Below are positions 17,273-26,252 of a stretch of 64,000 nucleotides of DNA, in pieces. Every line of letters starts with the position of its first letter. Position 1 is the first letter of the stretch. The DNA comes from Muribaculaceae bacterium (GTDB taxonomy: Bacteria > Bacteroidota > Bacteroidia > Bacteroidales > Muribaculaceae): assembly GCA_028689665.1 (NCBI GenBank), contig JAQVCR010000003.1, positions 1 through 64,000 of the forward strand. Reading direction: 5' to 3'. The notes below the pieces were generated by a model. The model had not been told where the DNA came from. It worked only from the letters and a program-made list of their open reading frames with translations, and searched no databases. The position numbers and the translations under genes were made by a program.

Positions 17273-19741
17273 ATGTTTAGTTTTGCCGAAATAATATTGC
17301 CATTGCCCCTTTATGGAACTTACACATATCATGTTCCCGAAGAACTTAACGCCAAAATTAAAATAGGTTGTCGTGTGCTTGTTCAGTTTGGACAAAAGAA
17401 ATATTATACAGGAATAGTATATACCCTTCACAATAATAAACCCGAAGATTTTGTAACAAAAGATATAGAAGATTTACTAGATGATTATCCGATATTGCGC
17501 TATCCACAATTGAAATTATGGGATTGGATTTCAGATTATTATTTATGTTCGCTTGGCGATGTCTTTAAGGCAGCTATACCGGCAGGCTTAAAAATAGAGA
17601 GTGAAACCGAAGTGAGAATCAATCCCGACTTTGAGGTGATGCAAGATGAAAACTTAAAGGAAAGAGAATTGATAGTTCTTGATTTTGTATCATCGAGAGA
17701 TAGTGTAAAAATAATAGATATAGAGAAGGCTACGGGTTTTAAAAACTTAGCAACAATAGTGATGCGGCTAATAGAACAAGAAGCCGTATTTGTAAATGAG
17801 AAGGTAATAAATAATTATAAGCCCAAAATTGAGGTATATGTAGCTCTTTGTTGTGATCGTGGAGATGAAACTTCGGTGCATTCTTACTTCGATTTGGTGA
17901 GGGCTTATAAGAAGCAGGAAACGCTTTTATTGACTTATTTAGAAATGTCGCATTGGATGCGAAAAAGTGATACGAAAGAAATATTAAAGAAAGATTTACT
18001 ATCTCGCTCGGGCATCACACAGCAAGTGCTATCGACAATGATAAAGAAAGGAATAATGAGAATCTATAAAAAGGAAATAAATAGATTTAAATTAGCCTCA
18101 ATGGAGATAGAGACATTGCCAACACTAAGCGAATCGCAGCAAAAAGCATATTGGGATATCTTAGACTCATATAAAGAGAAAAATATAACACTATTGCATG
18201 GTGTAACATCGAGTGGAAAAACCGAGATTTATATAAATTTAATTTCTGAGATGCTAAGACAGAAGAAACAAATTCTGTATTTAGTCCCCGAAATTGCACT
18301 GACTACGCAATTGACTTATCGTCTAAAGCGGGTATTTGGAGAAATGCTATTGATATATCATTCTAAATTTAGCGATAATGAGCGAGTCGATATATGGAAA
18401 AAGTTGCTTAAAAACGGTTCTCCTTGTATTGTTCTCGGTGTGAGGTCGTCGGTGTTTTTGCCATTCAACAATCTTGGGCTGGTAATTGTCGACGAAGAGC
18501 ATGAAACGAGTTTTAAACAGCAAGATCCATCGCCTCGCTATAATGCCCGAAATGTAGCAATGGTATTAGCCTCAATGCACGGAGCAAAGACATTGCTAGG
18601 TACAGCCACACCATCAATCGATAGCTATTACAATGCAACACATGGAAAATATGCGTTAGTCGAATTGAATGAAAGATATGAAGGAATAGAGTTGCCTGAG
18701 GTGAGAGTAGTAGATTTAAAGCTAGCTCGAAAGCGACGAGAAATGAAAGGCATTTTTAGCCCAGAGCTATTAAATGTAAGTCGCAAAGCACTAGAAGAAG
18801 ATAAGCAAGTAATATTATTCCAGAATAGGCGAGGGTATGCGCCAATGGTAATGTGTAAAGAATGTGCGTGGGTACCTAAATGTGATAATTGTGATGTATC
18901 GCTTACTTATCATAAATATACCAATACCTTAATATGCCATTATTGTGGCTTTACATATCAGCTTCCTCAATTATGCCCGTCGTGCAAACAGCCAACTCTA
19001 GAAATAGAGGGCTATGGGACCGAGCGTATTGAAGATGATATAGAAACAGTATTTCCCGACACTCCAATATTAAGAATGGATCTTGATACAACTAGAAATA
19101 AGAACAGTTATGAAAAAATAATTGAAGATTTCTCTAAAGGTACTTCAAAAATATTGGTTGGGACACAAATGGTAACAAAGGGGCTAGACTTTGCCGGAGT
19201 AAAAGTAGTAGGTGTGCTAAATGCTGATAGTATGATAAATTTCCCCGATTTTCGTTCTCATGAACGTGCCTTTAATATGCTAGAGCAAGTCTCGGGCAGA
19301 GCAGGTCGAAAAGATGGGCGAGGGGTTGTTGTGATTCAGACAAGTAATCCTAATCACCCTGTAATTAATTATGTATTAAATCACGATTATGCAGGCTACT
19401 ATAACAATGAGATAGAAGAGCGTGAATATTTTAAATATCCACCATTTACAAAATTGATTAACATCTATCTAAAGCATCGAGATGACAATGTGTTGACCGA
19501 AGTGTCGGTAAGATACAGCAATATGCTGAGAGAAGTATTTGGCTATCGTGTTTTAGGCCCTGAGGCTCCGATGATTGCACGCATTCAGCAGTTGCATATA
19601 CGCCAGATTGTTCTAAAAATTGAGAATGAGGCATCTATGCTAAAGGTTAAGAAAATATTGCGACAGGTATATGAGAATATAATAAAAGTCGACTCCAGAA
19701 TGAAATCGACTATACTATATTATGATGTAGATCCTATGTAA
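17273..19741 (+). CDS. priA: Primosomal protein N' (PriA helicase)
   Basis: Restarts stalled replication forks by binding forks and loading the replicative helicase. 822 residues. The N-terminal 3'-DNA-end-binding domain begins FAEIILPLPLYGTYTYHVPEEL. The helicase core has Walker A GVTSSGKT (310-317), DEEH (407-410) and TATPSIDSY. A zinc-binding cysteine cluster (CKECAWVPKCDNC ... CHYCGF ... CPSC, about 529-575) interrupts the second lobe, as in all PriA. The last motif is QVSGRAGRKDGRG. A longer ORF beginning at TTG 17249 exists, but that codon lies in the promoter. The gene ends 12 nt from the convergent outer-membrane protein gene. Confidence 0.96.
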   Translation: MFSFAEIILPLPLYGTYTYHVPEELNAKIKIGCRVLVQFGQKKYYTGIVYTLHNNKPEDFVTKDIEDLLDDYPILRYPQLKLWDWISDYYLCSLGDVFKAAIPAGLKIESETEVRINPDFEVMQDENLKERELIVLDFVSSRDSVKIIDIEKATGFKNLATIVMRLIEQEAVFVNEKVINNYKPKIEVYVALCCDRGDETSVHSYFDLVRAYKKQETLLLTYLEMSHWMRKSDTKEILKKDLLSRSGITQQVLSTMIKKGIMRIYKKEINRFKLASMEIETLPTLSESQQKAYWDILDSYKEKNITLLHGVTSSGKTEIYINLISEMLRQKKQILYLVPEIALTTQLTYRLKRVFGEMLLIYHSKFSDNERVDIWKKLLKNGSPCIVLGVRSSVFLPFNNLGLVIVDEEHETSFKQQDPSPRYNARNVAMVLASMHGAKTLLGTATPSIDSYYNATHGKYALVELNERYEGIELPEVRVVDLKLARKRREMKGIFSPELLNVSRKALEEDKQVILFQNRRGYAPMVMCKECAWVPKCDNCDVSLTYHKYTNTLICHYCGFTYQLPQLCPSCKQPTLEIEGYGTERIEDDIETVFPDTPILRMDLDTTRNKNSYEKIIEDFSKGTSKILVGTQMVTKGLDFAGVKVVGVLNADSMINFPDFRSHERAFNMLEQVSGRAGRKDGRGVVVIQTSNPNHPVINYVLNHDYAGYYNNEIEEREYFKYPPFTKLINIYLKHRDDNVLTEVSVRYSNMLREVFGYRVLGPEAPMIARIQQLHIRQIVLKIENEASMLKVKKILRQVYENIIKVDSRMKSTILYYDVDPM

Positions 19742-19753
19742 TTGCGTTTAACG

Positions 19754-20377
19754 CTACTTAAAGAAATAAGTAACTGTAAGTTTCCATGTGCGATTCTGTG
19801 CGCTGAAGTCGTCGAGTAGATTTGTCTTTAGTGCATATGTCATACCCCAGCCATAGCTCGCTGCCACTTGAATTTTGTTATACAGCTCAGCTCCAATACC
19901 AACATGAAGCTCTAAATCCATACCGGCATAGCTAATAGCATCGATTTTGTTATGAGCGGCTAGGAATGAGAATGAAGGACCGGCAAAAACAAAAGGTGCA
20001 ATTGTATTCTCAATACCATTAAGATTAGAGTATTTAAATCTTACATTTATAGGCACTTCGATATAATGAAGATAAGAGCGAGTGTTGCCATATCCTTGTG
20101 ATGCCCACACTTCTTTCTCTCCCAAGTGCATCGTAGCACCACGCTGAGTGTAAAGTAGCGAAGCATTTATCCCAAATCCTATACCCGGAATATTAAGCTC
20201 GCCCATAATACCTGCAGAGTAGCCGAGCGATTGGTCGACTGTGAAAAGATTTTGATCAAATTTAAGAGTAGAGAGGTCGGCACCAATTACAGCTCCTAAT
20301 CTACCTTGTGCTTGAGTGTTTGCAATAGGGAATAAAGCGATAAACGCTACTATACTAAATAAAAATTTTTTCATCAA
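19754..20377 (-). CDS. Outer-membrane beta-barrel protein (PorT/OMP_b-brl family), copy 1
   Basis: 207 residues with a signal peptide ending ANTQA-QG. The rest is alternating beta-strand sequence of a small eight-strand barrel (GRLGAVIGADLSTLKF, GFGINASLLYTQRG, YIEVPINVRFKYS, PFVFAGPSFSFLAAH, VAASYGWGMTYALK), ending in an aromatic-rich strand with terminal F-K. It is a paralogue of the gene just upstream at 20512-21114, sharing the order of motifs IPINxxxK, FxGPSFSFL and ASYGWG. Both have full consensus promoters. Function unknown beyond an outer-membrane barrel; relation to T9SS PorT is possible at family level only. Confidence 0.85.
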   Translation of the reverse strand: MMKKFLFSIVAFIALFPIANTQAQGRLGAVIGADLSTLKFDQNLFTVDQSLGYSAGIMGELNIPGIGFGINASLLYTQRGATMHLGEKEVWASQGYGNTRSYLHYIEVPINVRFKYSNLNGIENTIAPFVFAGPSFSFLAAHNKIDAISYAGMDLELHVGIGAELYNKIQVAASYGWGMTYALKTNLLDDFSAQNRTWKLTVTYFFK

Positions 20378-20401
20378 AAAATTATGTTACGTTTTATGTT
20401 A

Positions 20402-20433
20402 CAAAACTACCATAAAAAAAGTGTTCTCGCAAA
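20402..20433 (-). promoter_or_regulatory. Consensus promoter for barrel protein copy 1
   Basis: On the minus strand TTTG (20430-20433), a 20-base spacer and TAGTTTTG (20402-20409): a perfect Bacteroidetes promoter, 25 nt before the ATG. Confidence 0.8.
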
Positions 20434-20439
20434 AAAAAT

Positions 20440-20483
20440 CGGTATTTTAGTGATTTCTGAAAACAGTCTTCACTAAAATACCG
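20440..20483 (-). terminator. Intrinsic terminator of barrel protein copy 2
   Basis: Perfect 14-bp stem CGGTATTTTAGTGA / TCACTAAAATACCG. In minus-strand direction it is followed by ATTTTTTTT. It ends the 20512-21114 transcript just before the promoter of copy 1, so the two paralogues are separately transcribed. Confidence 0.9.
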
Positions 20484-20511
20484 ATAATATTATATATTAT
20501 TATGCTAATAC

Positions 20512-21114
20512 TTAAAATAGGTAAGCGGCAGTGATTGTCCAATATCTATTTTTACCTTCAACCTTTTCTTCCAATCCGGTAGTGGCTTTAGTGATACCCC
20601 AGCCATAACTAGCACCTACTTGTAACTTACGGAATAGCTGTAGACCAACACCTAAATTCCATGCTACATCGAAACTTTTATTTTTAAGAATTGTATTTGT
20701 ATCGCTTACCAAGAAGCTAAAGCTAGGTCCGGTAAAAAGATAAGGAGAAATGATATTACCAACGATAGGTAATCCAATTTTCCATTTCAAGTTGATAGGA
20801 ATATCAATGTAGTCGCGATCGGCATATGTCTTAGATCCTATGTTCTTAATATCAAGCTCGGAACTGCGATGCACATACATAACCGACGCATCAAAACCAA
20901 GATTCAAAACAGGAAACATTAATTCAGCAGTAAGACCACCTGTGAATCCTGCACGATTATCGTTTGATATAATCTCATTAGCGATGTCTTTGTTGAAGTG
21001 AAGATTATTCACGGCTACACCAACTTTAGGTCCCCACGAGAATTGTGCCATTGCAGGCATCGCACTTACCAATGTAAGAGCAACAATAATTAAAATTTTT
21101 CTAATAGATTTCAT
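20512..21114 (-). CDS. Outer-membrane beta-barrel protein (PorT/OMP_b-brl family), copy 2
   Basis: 200 residues, signal peptide ending AMPAMA-QF. Barrel strands include FSWGPKVGVAVNNLHF, FDASVMYVHRSSEL, YIDIPINLKWKIG, PYLFTGPSFSFLV and LQVGASYGWGITKA, and the last strand ends YWTITAAYLF with C-terminal Phe. It is a tandem paralogue of the neighbouring gene. Probably integral in the outer membrane; ligand unknown. Confidence 0.87.
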   Translation of the reverse strand: MKSIRKILIIVALTLVSAMPAMAQFSWGPKVGVAVNNLHFNKDIANEIISNDNRAGFTGGLTAELMFPVLNLGFDASVMYVHRSSELDIKNIGSKTYADRDYIDIPINLKWKIGLPIVGNIISPYLFTGPSFSFLVSDTNTILKNKSFDVAWNLGVGLQLFRKLQVGASYGWGITKATTGLEEKVEGKNRYWTITAAYLF

Positions 21115-21148
21115 ATTGATATATTTAAAATTAGATTAAAATCTTTTA

Positions 21149-21179
21149 CAAATATATAATGTTCCAATCAATAAACAAA
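21149..21179 (-). promoter_or_regulatory. Consensus promoter for barrel protein copy 2
   Basis: Minus strand TTTG (21176-21179), a 19-base spacer and TATATTTG (21149-21156): an exact match to the consensus, with a leader of about 30 nt. Confidence 0.8.
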
Positions 21180-21216
21180 CAAATAGGTGCAAAAAGTCAT
21201 ATTTCATATTCTAAGA

Positions 21217-21247
21217 GTTGATAATATTTCTAATTATATTAACTTTG
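21217..21247 (+). promoter_or_regulatory. Promoter of the DUF59 gene, implying a near-leaderless mRNA
   Basis: GTTG (21217-21220), a 19-base spacer and TAACTTTG (21240-21247). The ATG of the DUF59 gene follows only 7 nt after the box, so the mRNA would begin at or very close to the start codon. Confidence 0.65.
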
Positions 21248-21254
21248 TAGAATT

Positions 21255-21572
21255 ATGGAAGAAAGAGAATTAACGATAGAAGAAAAGGTAGTGGCGATGC
21301 TGAAAACCGTCTACGATCCCGAAATACCTGTTGATGTTTATAGTCTGGGTCTAATCTATAATATAGAGGTAGACGAACAAAAAGTTGTGCATATAGATAT
21401 GACTATGACAGCTCCAAATTGCCCTGCATCAGAATTTATAATGGAAGATGTAAGAATCAAAGTTGAGAGCATCGACGGGGTTAAGAATGCTGATATAAAA
21501 TTAGTGTTTGAGCCGGAGTGGGATAAAGAAATGATGAGTGAAGAGGCAAAACTTGAGTTGGGATTTCTATAA
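21255..21572 (+). CDS. DUF59 (MIP18/SufT-like) iron-sulfur cluster assembly factor
   Basis: 105 residues, single DUF59 domain: YDPEIPVDVYSLGLIYNIEV, then MTMTAPNCPASEFIMEDV with the conserved Cys in the TAPxCP motif, and a C-terminal FEPEWDKEMMSEEAKLELGFL. Family members act in maturation of Fe-S proteins; the exact client is unknown. lpxH follows by 8 nt and is probably co-transcribed. Confidence 0.9.
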   Translation: MEERELTIEEKVVAMLKTVYDPEIPVDVYSLGLIYNIEVDEQKVVHIDMTMTAPNCPASEFIMEDVRIKVESIDGVKNADIKLVFEPEWDKEMMSEEAKLELGFL

Positions 21573-21580
21573 TAATTACA

Positions 21581-22324
21581 ATGGAAAAAGGAATCTATTT
21601 CATATCCGATTTACATCTAGGCGCAAAATATCTTAATGATGAGCGAAAATATGAGCAGCGAGTGGTCTCGTGGCTCGATTCGATTAAGAATAGCGCAAGC
21701 GAGATTTATCTTCTTGGTGATATTCTCGACTATTGGTATGAATATAGATATGTAGTCCCGAAAGGGTTCACTCGCTTCTTTGGCAAAATCGCCGAATTGA
21801 GCGATATGGGCATAAAGATATATTGGTTTATTGGAAACCATGATATATGGATATTTGATTACTTGCCCAGTGAGCTGGGAATTGATGTGATTGACGGATC
21901 GATGGTCAAAAATATTTATGGCAAGAAATTTTTCTTATCGCATGGCGATGGCGTAGGTCATTTAAAACCAGGGTTCAGGCTTATACGTTCGGTATTTAGA
22001 AATAAATTTTGTCAATTCCTATTTAGTTCAATCCACCCGCGTTGGACAATTCCTTTTGCACATTCGTGGTCGTCAAAGAGTAGAGATTCGCACGAAGGTA
22101 AAGACCCTGCAATTGGTGATGAGATAAAATCGTTAAAACAATTTGCAATAGATTATAGTGAGCACAACGATATAGATTATTTTGTCTTCGGACATTTACA
22201 TTGTATAGTGAACGAGAAAATAAATGATAAGTCGACAATGGTAGTTCTTGGCGATTGGATTAATCTTTTTTCTTATGCTTATTACGATGGCGATAGTCTA
22301 ATAGTAGAACGACTTAATAAATAA
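21581..22324 (+). CDS. lpxH: UDP-2,3-diacylglucosamine diphosphatase (LpxH-type)
   Basis: Cleaves UDP-2,3-diacylglucosamine to lipid X and UMP in lipid A synthesis, at the cytoplasmic face of the inner membrane. The 247-residue calcineurin-like enzyme has the metal motifs ISDLHLGA, GDILDYWYEYR, GNHDIW, SHGDGVG and FGHLH. The DYW motif is typical of LpxH. It is downstream of the DUF59 gene by 8 nt. A terminator is found only 350 nt further on. A distinct UDP-sugar phosphatase remains possible, but LpxH is the best call. Confidence 0.88.
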   Translation: MEKGIYFISDLHLGAKYLNDERKYEQRVVSWLDSIKNSASEIYLLGDILDYWYEYRYVVPKGFTRFFGKIAELSDMGIKIYWFIGNHDIWIFDYLPSELGIDVIDGSMVKNIYGKKFFLSHGDGVGHLKPGFRLIRSVFRNKFCQFLFSSIHPRWTIPFAHSWSSKSRDSHEGKDPAIGDEIKSLKQFAIDYSEHNDIDYFVFGHLHCIVNEKINDKSTMVVLGDWINLFSYAYYDGDSLIVERLNK

Positions 22325-22579
22325 TTTATATAAGTGTAAATAGATTCTAAACGGAGCATTATTGATTATTTATTATCGTTTTTATTTATACTAAATGCAT
22401 AAAAGTGAAGCCGAAATATACTTTTTTCTAGTAGGTAATGCGGATTTAACAAATATTAGCTATTAACAATTTTATGCAAGCAGATGGCCTAAATAGCTGA
22501 ATATTAGGTTTGTAATAAATTTTAGTAAATTTTGTTGAAATGTTAATGTTAAAAACATATTATATAACATGTTTTTTAA

Positions 22580-22611
22580 TTTGCGGGATAGAATTTAAAG
22601 GGTGATATTTG
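22580..22611 (+). promoter_or_regulatory. Candidate promoter of a short RNA
   Basis: TTTG (22580-22583), a 20-base spacer and GATATTTG (22604-22611), which differs from TAnnTTTG only at its first two bases. A transcript from about 22618 would stop at the terminator 85-90 nt later, with no room for a gene. Confidence 0.35.
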
Positions 22612-22675
22612 CATCATAAACCTAAAACAATCTTTTTTACCTTAAAAAGTTATACCTATTTGAAAACCATAAAAA

Positions 22676-22710
22676 GGAACATTTTTGAAATAAAATGTTC
22701 CTTTTTTTTT
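22676..22710 (+). terminator. Intrinsic terminator upstream of ispD
   Basis: Ten-bp perfect stem GGAACATTTT / AAAATGTTCC, extended by A5/T5, followed by nine T. It ends lpxH read-through or a short RNA and isolates ispD. Confidence 0.85.
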
Positions 22711-22760
22711 ATTTTCGGCACTCATTTGTTTACTTTGTAGTAAAATAACAAAAGAGAGAG

Positions 22761-23441
22761 ATGGCAGCAAATAAATATGTAATAATAGTGGCTGGCGGAA
22801 GTGGAATGAGATTTGGTGCAGAGATGCCTAAACAATTTCTCGAATTGCATGGAAAGCCAATACTAATGCGAACAATAGAAGCATTCTTCAACTACGACAA
22901 CAATATATCCATAATATTAGTGTTGCCTAAGAGCCATGTTGAATATTGGCAAAATTTATGCTTGCAACATTCTTTCTCTATCCCTTATGACATAGCTTTT
23001 TCGGGTGCAACACGTTTCGATTCGGTTAAGAATGGATTATCAAAAGTAAATAATCAAGATTGCTTGATAGCAATTCATGATGGCGTGAGGCCAATGATTG
23101 ATAATGAGCTTATAGACGATGGATACAATTGTGCCGGCAAAAATGGGACAGCTATTCCGGTGATACCTATAGTCGACAGTGTGAGAGAAAGAGTAACCGA
23201 TAAAATCACAAAATCGCTTTGGCGCGACAACTTGATGAGAGTGCAGACACCGCAAGTTTTTTCTTACGATATAATAACAAAAGCATATAACCTCGACTAT
23301 AAAGATAGCTTTACCGACGATGCTTCGGTAGTAGAATCTCTTGGAATAAATATCACTACATATAAAGGCGAGGAGAAAAATATTAAAATTACTTATCCTA
23401 TCGATTTAGTGATAGCAGATTACTATCTAAGAAATGAATAA
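22761..23441 (+). CDS. ispD: 2-C-methyl-D-erythritol 4-phosphate cytidylyltransferase
   Basis: Third step of the MEP isoprenoid pathway: transfers CMP from CTP to methylerythritol phosphate. 226 residues, normal length. The nucleotide-binding N-terminus reads VAGGSGMRFGAEMPKQFLEL (GSGxR and PKQ). Also seen are AIHDGVRPM and the substrate segment LMRVQTPQVFSYD. The last residues overlap recG by 8 nt, so translation is likely coupled. Confidence 0.95.
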   Translation: MAANKYVIIVAGGSGMRFGAEMPKQFLELHGKPILMRTIEAFFNYDNNISIILVLPKSHVEYWQNLCLQHSFSIPYDIAFSGATRFDSVKNGLSKVNNQDCLIAIHDGVRPMIDNELIDDGYNCAGKNGTAIPVIPIVDSVRERVTDKITKSLWRDNLMRVQTPQVFSYDIITKAYNLDYKDSFTDDASVVESLGINITTYKGEEKNIKITYPIDLVIADYYLRNE

Positions 23442-25524
23442 TTTAGCCAGACTTGACATAAAATTTCTATCAGGCGTAGGACCAAAACGAGCAGAATTAT
23501 TATCAAAGCAATTAGATATAAGGTCGTATTATGATTTGTTGTACTATTTTCCATTTAGATACATAGATCGAAGTACGATATATAAAATTGCTAATCTGCA
23601 AGGCGATGTGCCTTATGTACAGCTAAAAGGTCGTTTTGTATCGTTTGCCGCACATGGCGAAGGTGCAAGGCGACGATTGCATGCGCTATTTAGTGATGGC
23701 ACCGGTTCGATAGAAGTGGTATGGTTTAATCGGGTAAAACAGATACAAGAGAGTTATCACATCGGCGTAGAATATATATTATTTGGAAAGCCCACATTAT
23801 TTAATGGTAGATATAGCCTAGCACATCCCGAAGTGGATATTTTAAAACCAAATAGCGAGCTGAAGGGATTGCAGGGGGTATATAATATTACAGAAATATT
23901 AAAAAACAGGTCGTTCACATCTCGAACTATACAGCAATTGGTCGATAATCTCTTATCTACTTTAAATAGAGTAGAAGAGACCTTGCCTGCGTGGCTAATC
24001 GAGAAGTATCATTTAATGGGAATAAAAGACGCTCTCTTTAATATACACAGACCGCTATCACTTGAGACGCTAGATAAAGCAAAATTTCGTTTAAAATTTG
24101 AAGAGCTATTTTATCTTCAATTAAATATTTTGAGATATTCAAAGCTGAGGAGCCTTAATATCTCAGGATTTAAATTTAATGTTGTAGGCGAGCAATTTAA
24201 TGATTTCTACAATAACTTCTTGCCATTTCCGCTAACTAATGCACAAAAACGAGTAATCAAAGAGATTAGGCTCAATATGAAGACGGGGAAGCAAATGAAC
24301 CGTCTATTGCAAGGCGACGTCGGGAGTGGGAAGACTTTAGTAGCATTTATGTCAATATTGATAGCGATAGGAAATGGCTATCAAGGGTGTATAATGGCAC
24401 CTACCGAAATATTAGCAACTCAACACTATCATTCGATAAAAGAAATGTCGGAAAAGATAGGAGTTAAAGTCGCACTGTTGACCGGATCGGTGAAAAAAAA
24501 GGACAGAGTAGAAATACATCAATCGCTACGAGATGGCTCTCTAAATGTGTTAATAGGCACACATGCTGTGATTGAAGATGAAGTTGTGTTTAAAAATCTA
24601 GGTCTTGTAGTAATAGATGAACAACATCGATTTGGAGTGGCTCAACGAGCTAAATTATGGCAGAAAAACAGCACTCCGCCACACGTATTGGTAATGACAG
24701 CCACACCCATACCGCGAACTTTGGCAATGACAGTATACGGAGATTTAGATATATCGGTAATTGATGAGCTACCACCGGGGCGTAAACCGGTGCAGACTTT
24801 ATTGCGCTATGATTCTCACCGCGAAAAGGTGAATACATTTATTGGTATGCAATTGAAAGAAGGTCGACAGGTATATATTGTATATCCGCTTATCAATGAG
24901 AGCGAAAATATGGATTTAAAGAATCTAGAAGAAGGATATTCATATATATGCGAAAAATTTCCCAAAAGAAAAGTATGCTTCGTGCATGGAAAGATGAAAC
25001 CCGCCGAGAAAGAATATCAGATGCAACAATTTGTATCAGGTAATGCCGACATAATGGTAGCCACCACAGTGATAGAAGTGGGAGTGAATGTGCCTAATGC
25101 ATCTGTAATGATAATAGAGAATGCCGAACGATTTGGCTTATCTCAATTGCATCAGCTGCGTGGTCGTGTTGGTCGTGGAGCCGACCAATCATATTGTATA
25201 TTAATGTCTAACCCTAAAATAACGACAGATACAAGGAAACGATTGGAAATAATGACCGACACCAACGATGGATTTGTTGTAGCCGAAGCCGATATGAAGA
25301 TGCGAGGACCCGGAGATATGGAAGGAACTCAACAGAGTGGGATAGCATTTGATTTAAAAATATCAAATCTCTCAACCGATGGACAAATATTACAATTATC
25401 ACGCGATGCCGCATCCGAAATAATTGTAAAAGATACTACTCTTGATACTCCAAATAATAGAATACTAAAGGAGCAATTGAAATTTTTGTTTGAGAAAACA
25501 GTCAATTGGAGCCTGATTAGTTAA
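23434..25524 (+). CDS. recG: ATP-dependent DNA helicase RecG
   Basis: Branch-migrating helicase that remodels stalled forks and Holliday junctions. 696 residues. An N-terminal wedge/OB domain (helix-hairpin-like LSGVGPKRAELL, then about 60-150) is followed by the helicase core. This has Walker A GDVGSGKT, TEILATQH, VIDEQHRFG, TATPIPRTLAM, EVGVNVPNA and the QLRGRVGRG motif VI. It overlaps ispD by 8 nt. Co-location with ispD is a compact operon and not a functional link. Confidence 0.96.
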   Translation: MNNLARLDIKFLSGVGPKRAELLSKQLDIRSYYDLLYYFPFRYIDRSTIYKIANLQGDVPYVQLKGRFVSFAAHGEGARRRLHALFSDGTGSIEVVWFNRVKQIQESYHIGVEYILFGKPTLFNGRYSLAHPEVDILKPNSELKGLQGVYNITEILKNRSFTSRTIQQLVDNLLSTLNRVEETLPAWLIEKYHLMGIKDALFNIHRPLSLETLDKAKFRLKFEELFYLQLNILRYSKLRSLNISGFKFNVVGEQFNDFYNNFLPFPLTNAQKRVIKEIRLNMKTGKQMNRLLQGDVGSGKTLVAFMSILIAIGNGYQGCIMAPTEILATQHYHSIKEMSEKIGVKVALLTGSVKKKDRVEIHQSLRDGSLNVLIGTHAVIEDEVVFKNLGLVVIDEQHRFGVAQRAKLWQKNSTPPHVLVMTATPIPRTLAMTVYGDLDISVIDELPPGRKPVQTLLRYDSHREKVNTFIGMQLKEGRQVYIVYPLINESENMDLKNLEEGYSYICEKFPKRKVCFVHGKMKPAEKEYQMQQFVSGNADIMVATTVIEVGVNVPNASVMIIENAERFGLSQLHQLRGRVGRGADQSYCILMSNPKITTDTRKRLEIMTDTNDGFVVAEADMKMRGPGDMEGTQQSGIAFDLKISNLSTDGQILQLSRDAASEIIVKDTTLDTPNNRILKEQLKFLFEKTVNWSLIS

Positions 25525-25728
25525 AATTTTTCTCGCTTTTTCGAGGCATATCGTGCAAAATAAGTTTAATTTAGCGTGAAATTATATGAAATAGCAATTA
25601 ATATGTTGTAAAACATACTATTATGTAATTAGCTGAAACATAACAAGATAAGCTAATTAATTAGAATAAAATTACATTCGTTTAAGTAATTTATTATCAA
25701 AAAAGTTCCTCGTAATAATTATTATTCC

Positions 25729-25736
25729 TATATTTG
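25729..25736 (+). promoter_or_regulatory. Candidate -7 box for ndk
   Basis: TATATTTG, with GTTC (25705-25708) 20 bases upstream as a degenerate -33. The leader would be about 30 nt. Confidence 0.45.
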
Positions 25737-25773
25737 AGAATCCAAAATGAATTAACGTAAAAAACTTAACGAC

Positions 25774-26235
25774 GTGGAGAAAACATTAGTTATTTTAAAA
25801 CCATCAGCAATAGCCAGAGAGCTTATAGGAAAAGTTATCACTAGATTTGAGGAAAAAGGTCTTTTGATTGTTGGTATTAAAATGATGAAGCTTTCGGAGG
25901 AATTACTTCGTGAGCATTATTCTCATCTTGTGTCGAAACCATTTTTTCCGTTAATTCTTGATTCTATGACTGCACTTCCCGTGATTGTAATGTGCGTAAA
26001 AGGAAAAGATGCAGTAGAGGTAGTTCGCCAGATGACTGGTACAACTAACTCTAGAAAAGCCGCACCTGGAACTATTCGAGGCGACTTTGGCATGAGCGGA
26101 CAAGAAAATATCGTTCACGCTTCCGATTCGGTCGAAAGCGCAGAGATAGAACTGAAAAGATTCTTCCGGGACGATGAGATTTTTGACTACACTCCTGCCT
26201 TAATTAAATTTATGTATGCTTCGGACGAAGTTTAA
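25774..26235 (+). CDS. ndk: Nucleoside diphosphate kinase
   Basis: Transfers the gamma-phosphate between NTPs and NDPs through a phospho-histidine. 153 residues. The start EKTLVILKPSAIAR and the active-site segment NIVHASDS (H115) are diagnostic. GTTNSRKAAPGTIRGDFG contains the nucleotide-binding loop. The start codon is GTG at 25774; no ATG or TTG fits the conserved N-terminus. It is followed after 17 nt by an M23 peptidase gene on the same strand. Confidence 0.95.
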   Translation: MEKTLVILKPSAIARELIGKVITRFEEKGLLIVGIKMMKLSEELLREHYSHLVSKPFFPLILDSMTALPVIVMCVKGKDAVEVVRQMTGTTNSRKAAPGTIRGDFGMSGQENIVHASDSVESAEIELKRFFRDDEIFDYTPALIKFMYASDEV

Positions 26236-26252
26236 CCTAAAAGAATTAAGAA

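Larger units (their letters stand above)
22325..22760. other. 436-nt intergenic stretch with possible short transcript and terminator
   Basis: No ORF is convincing. A promoter-like sequence (22580-22611) and a strong terminator (22676-22710) bracket about 90 nt, described separately. The first 250 nt after lpxH show nothing identifiable. Confidence 0.5.
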
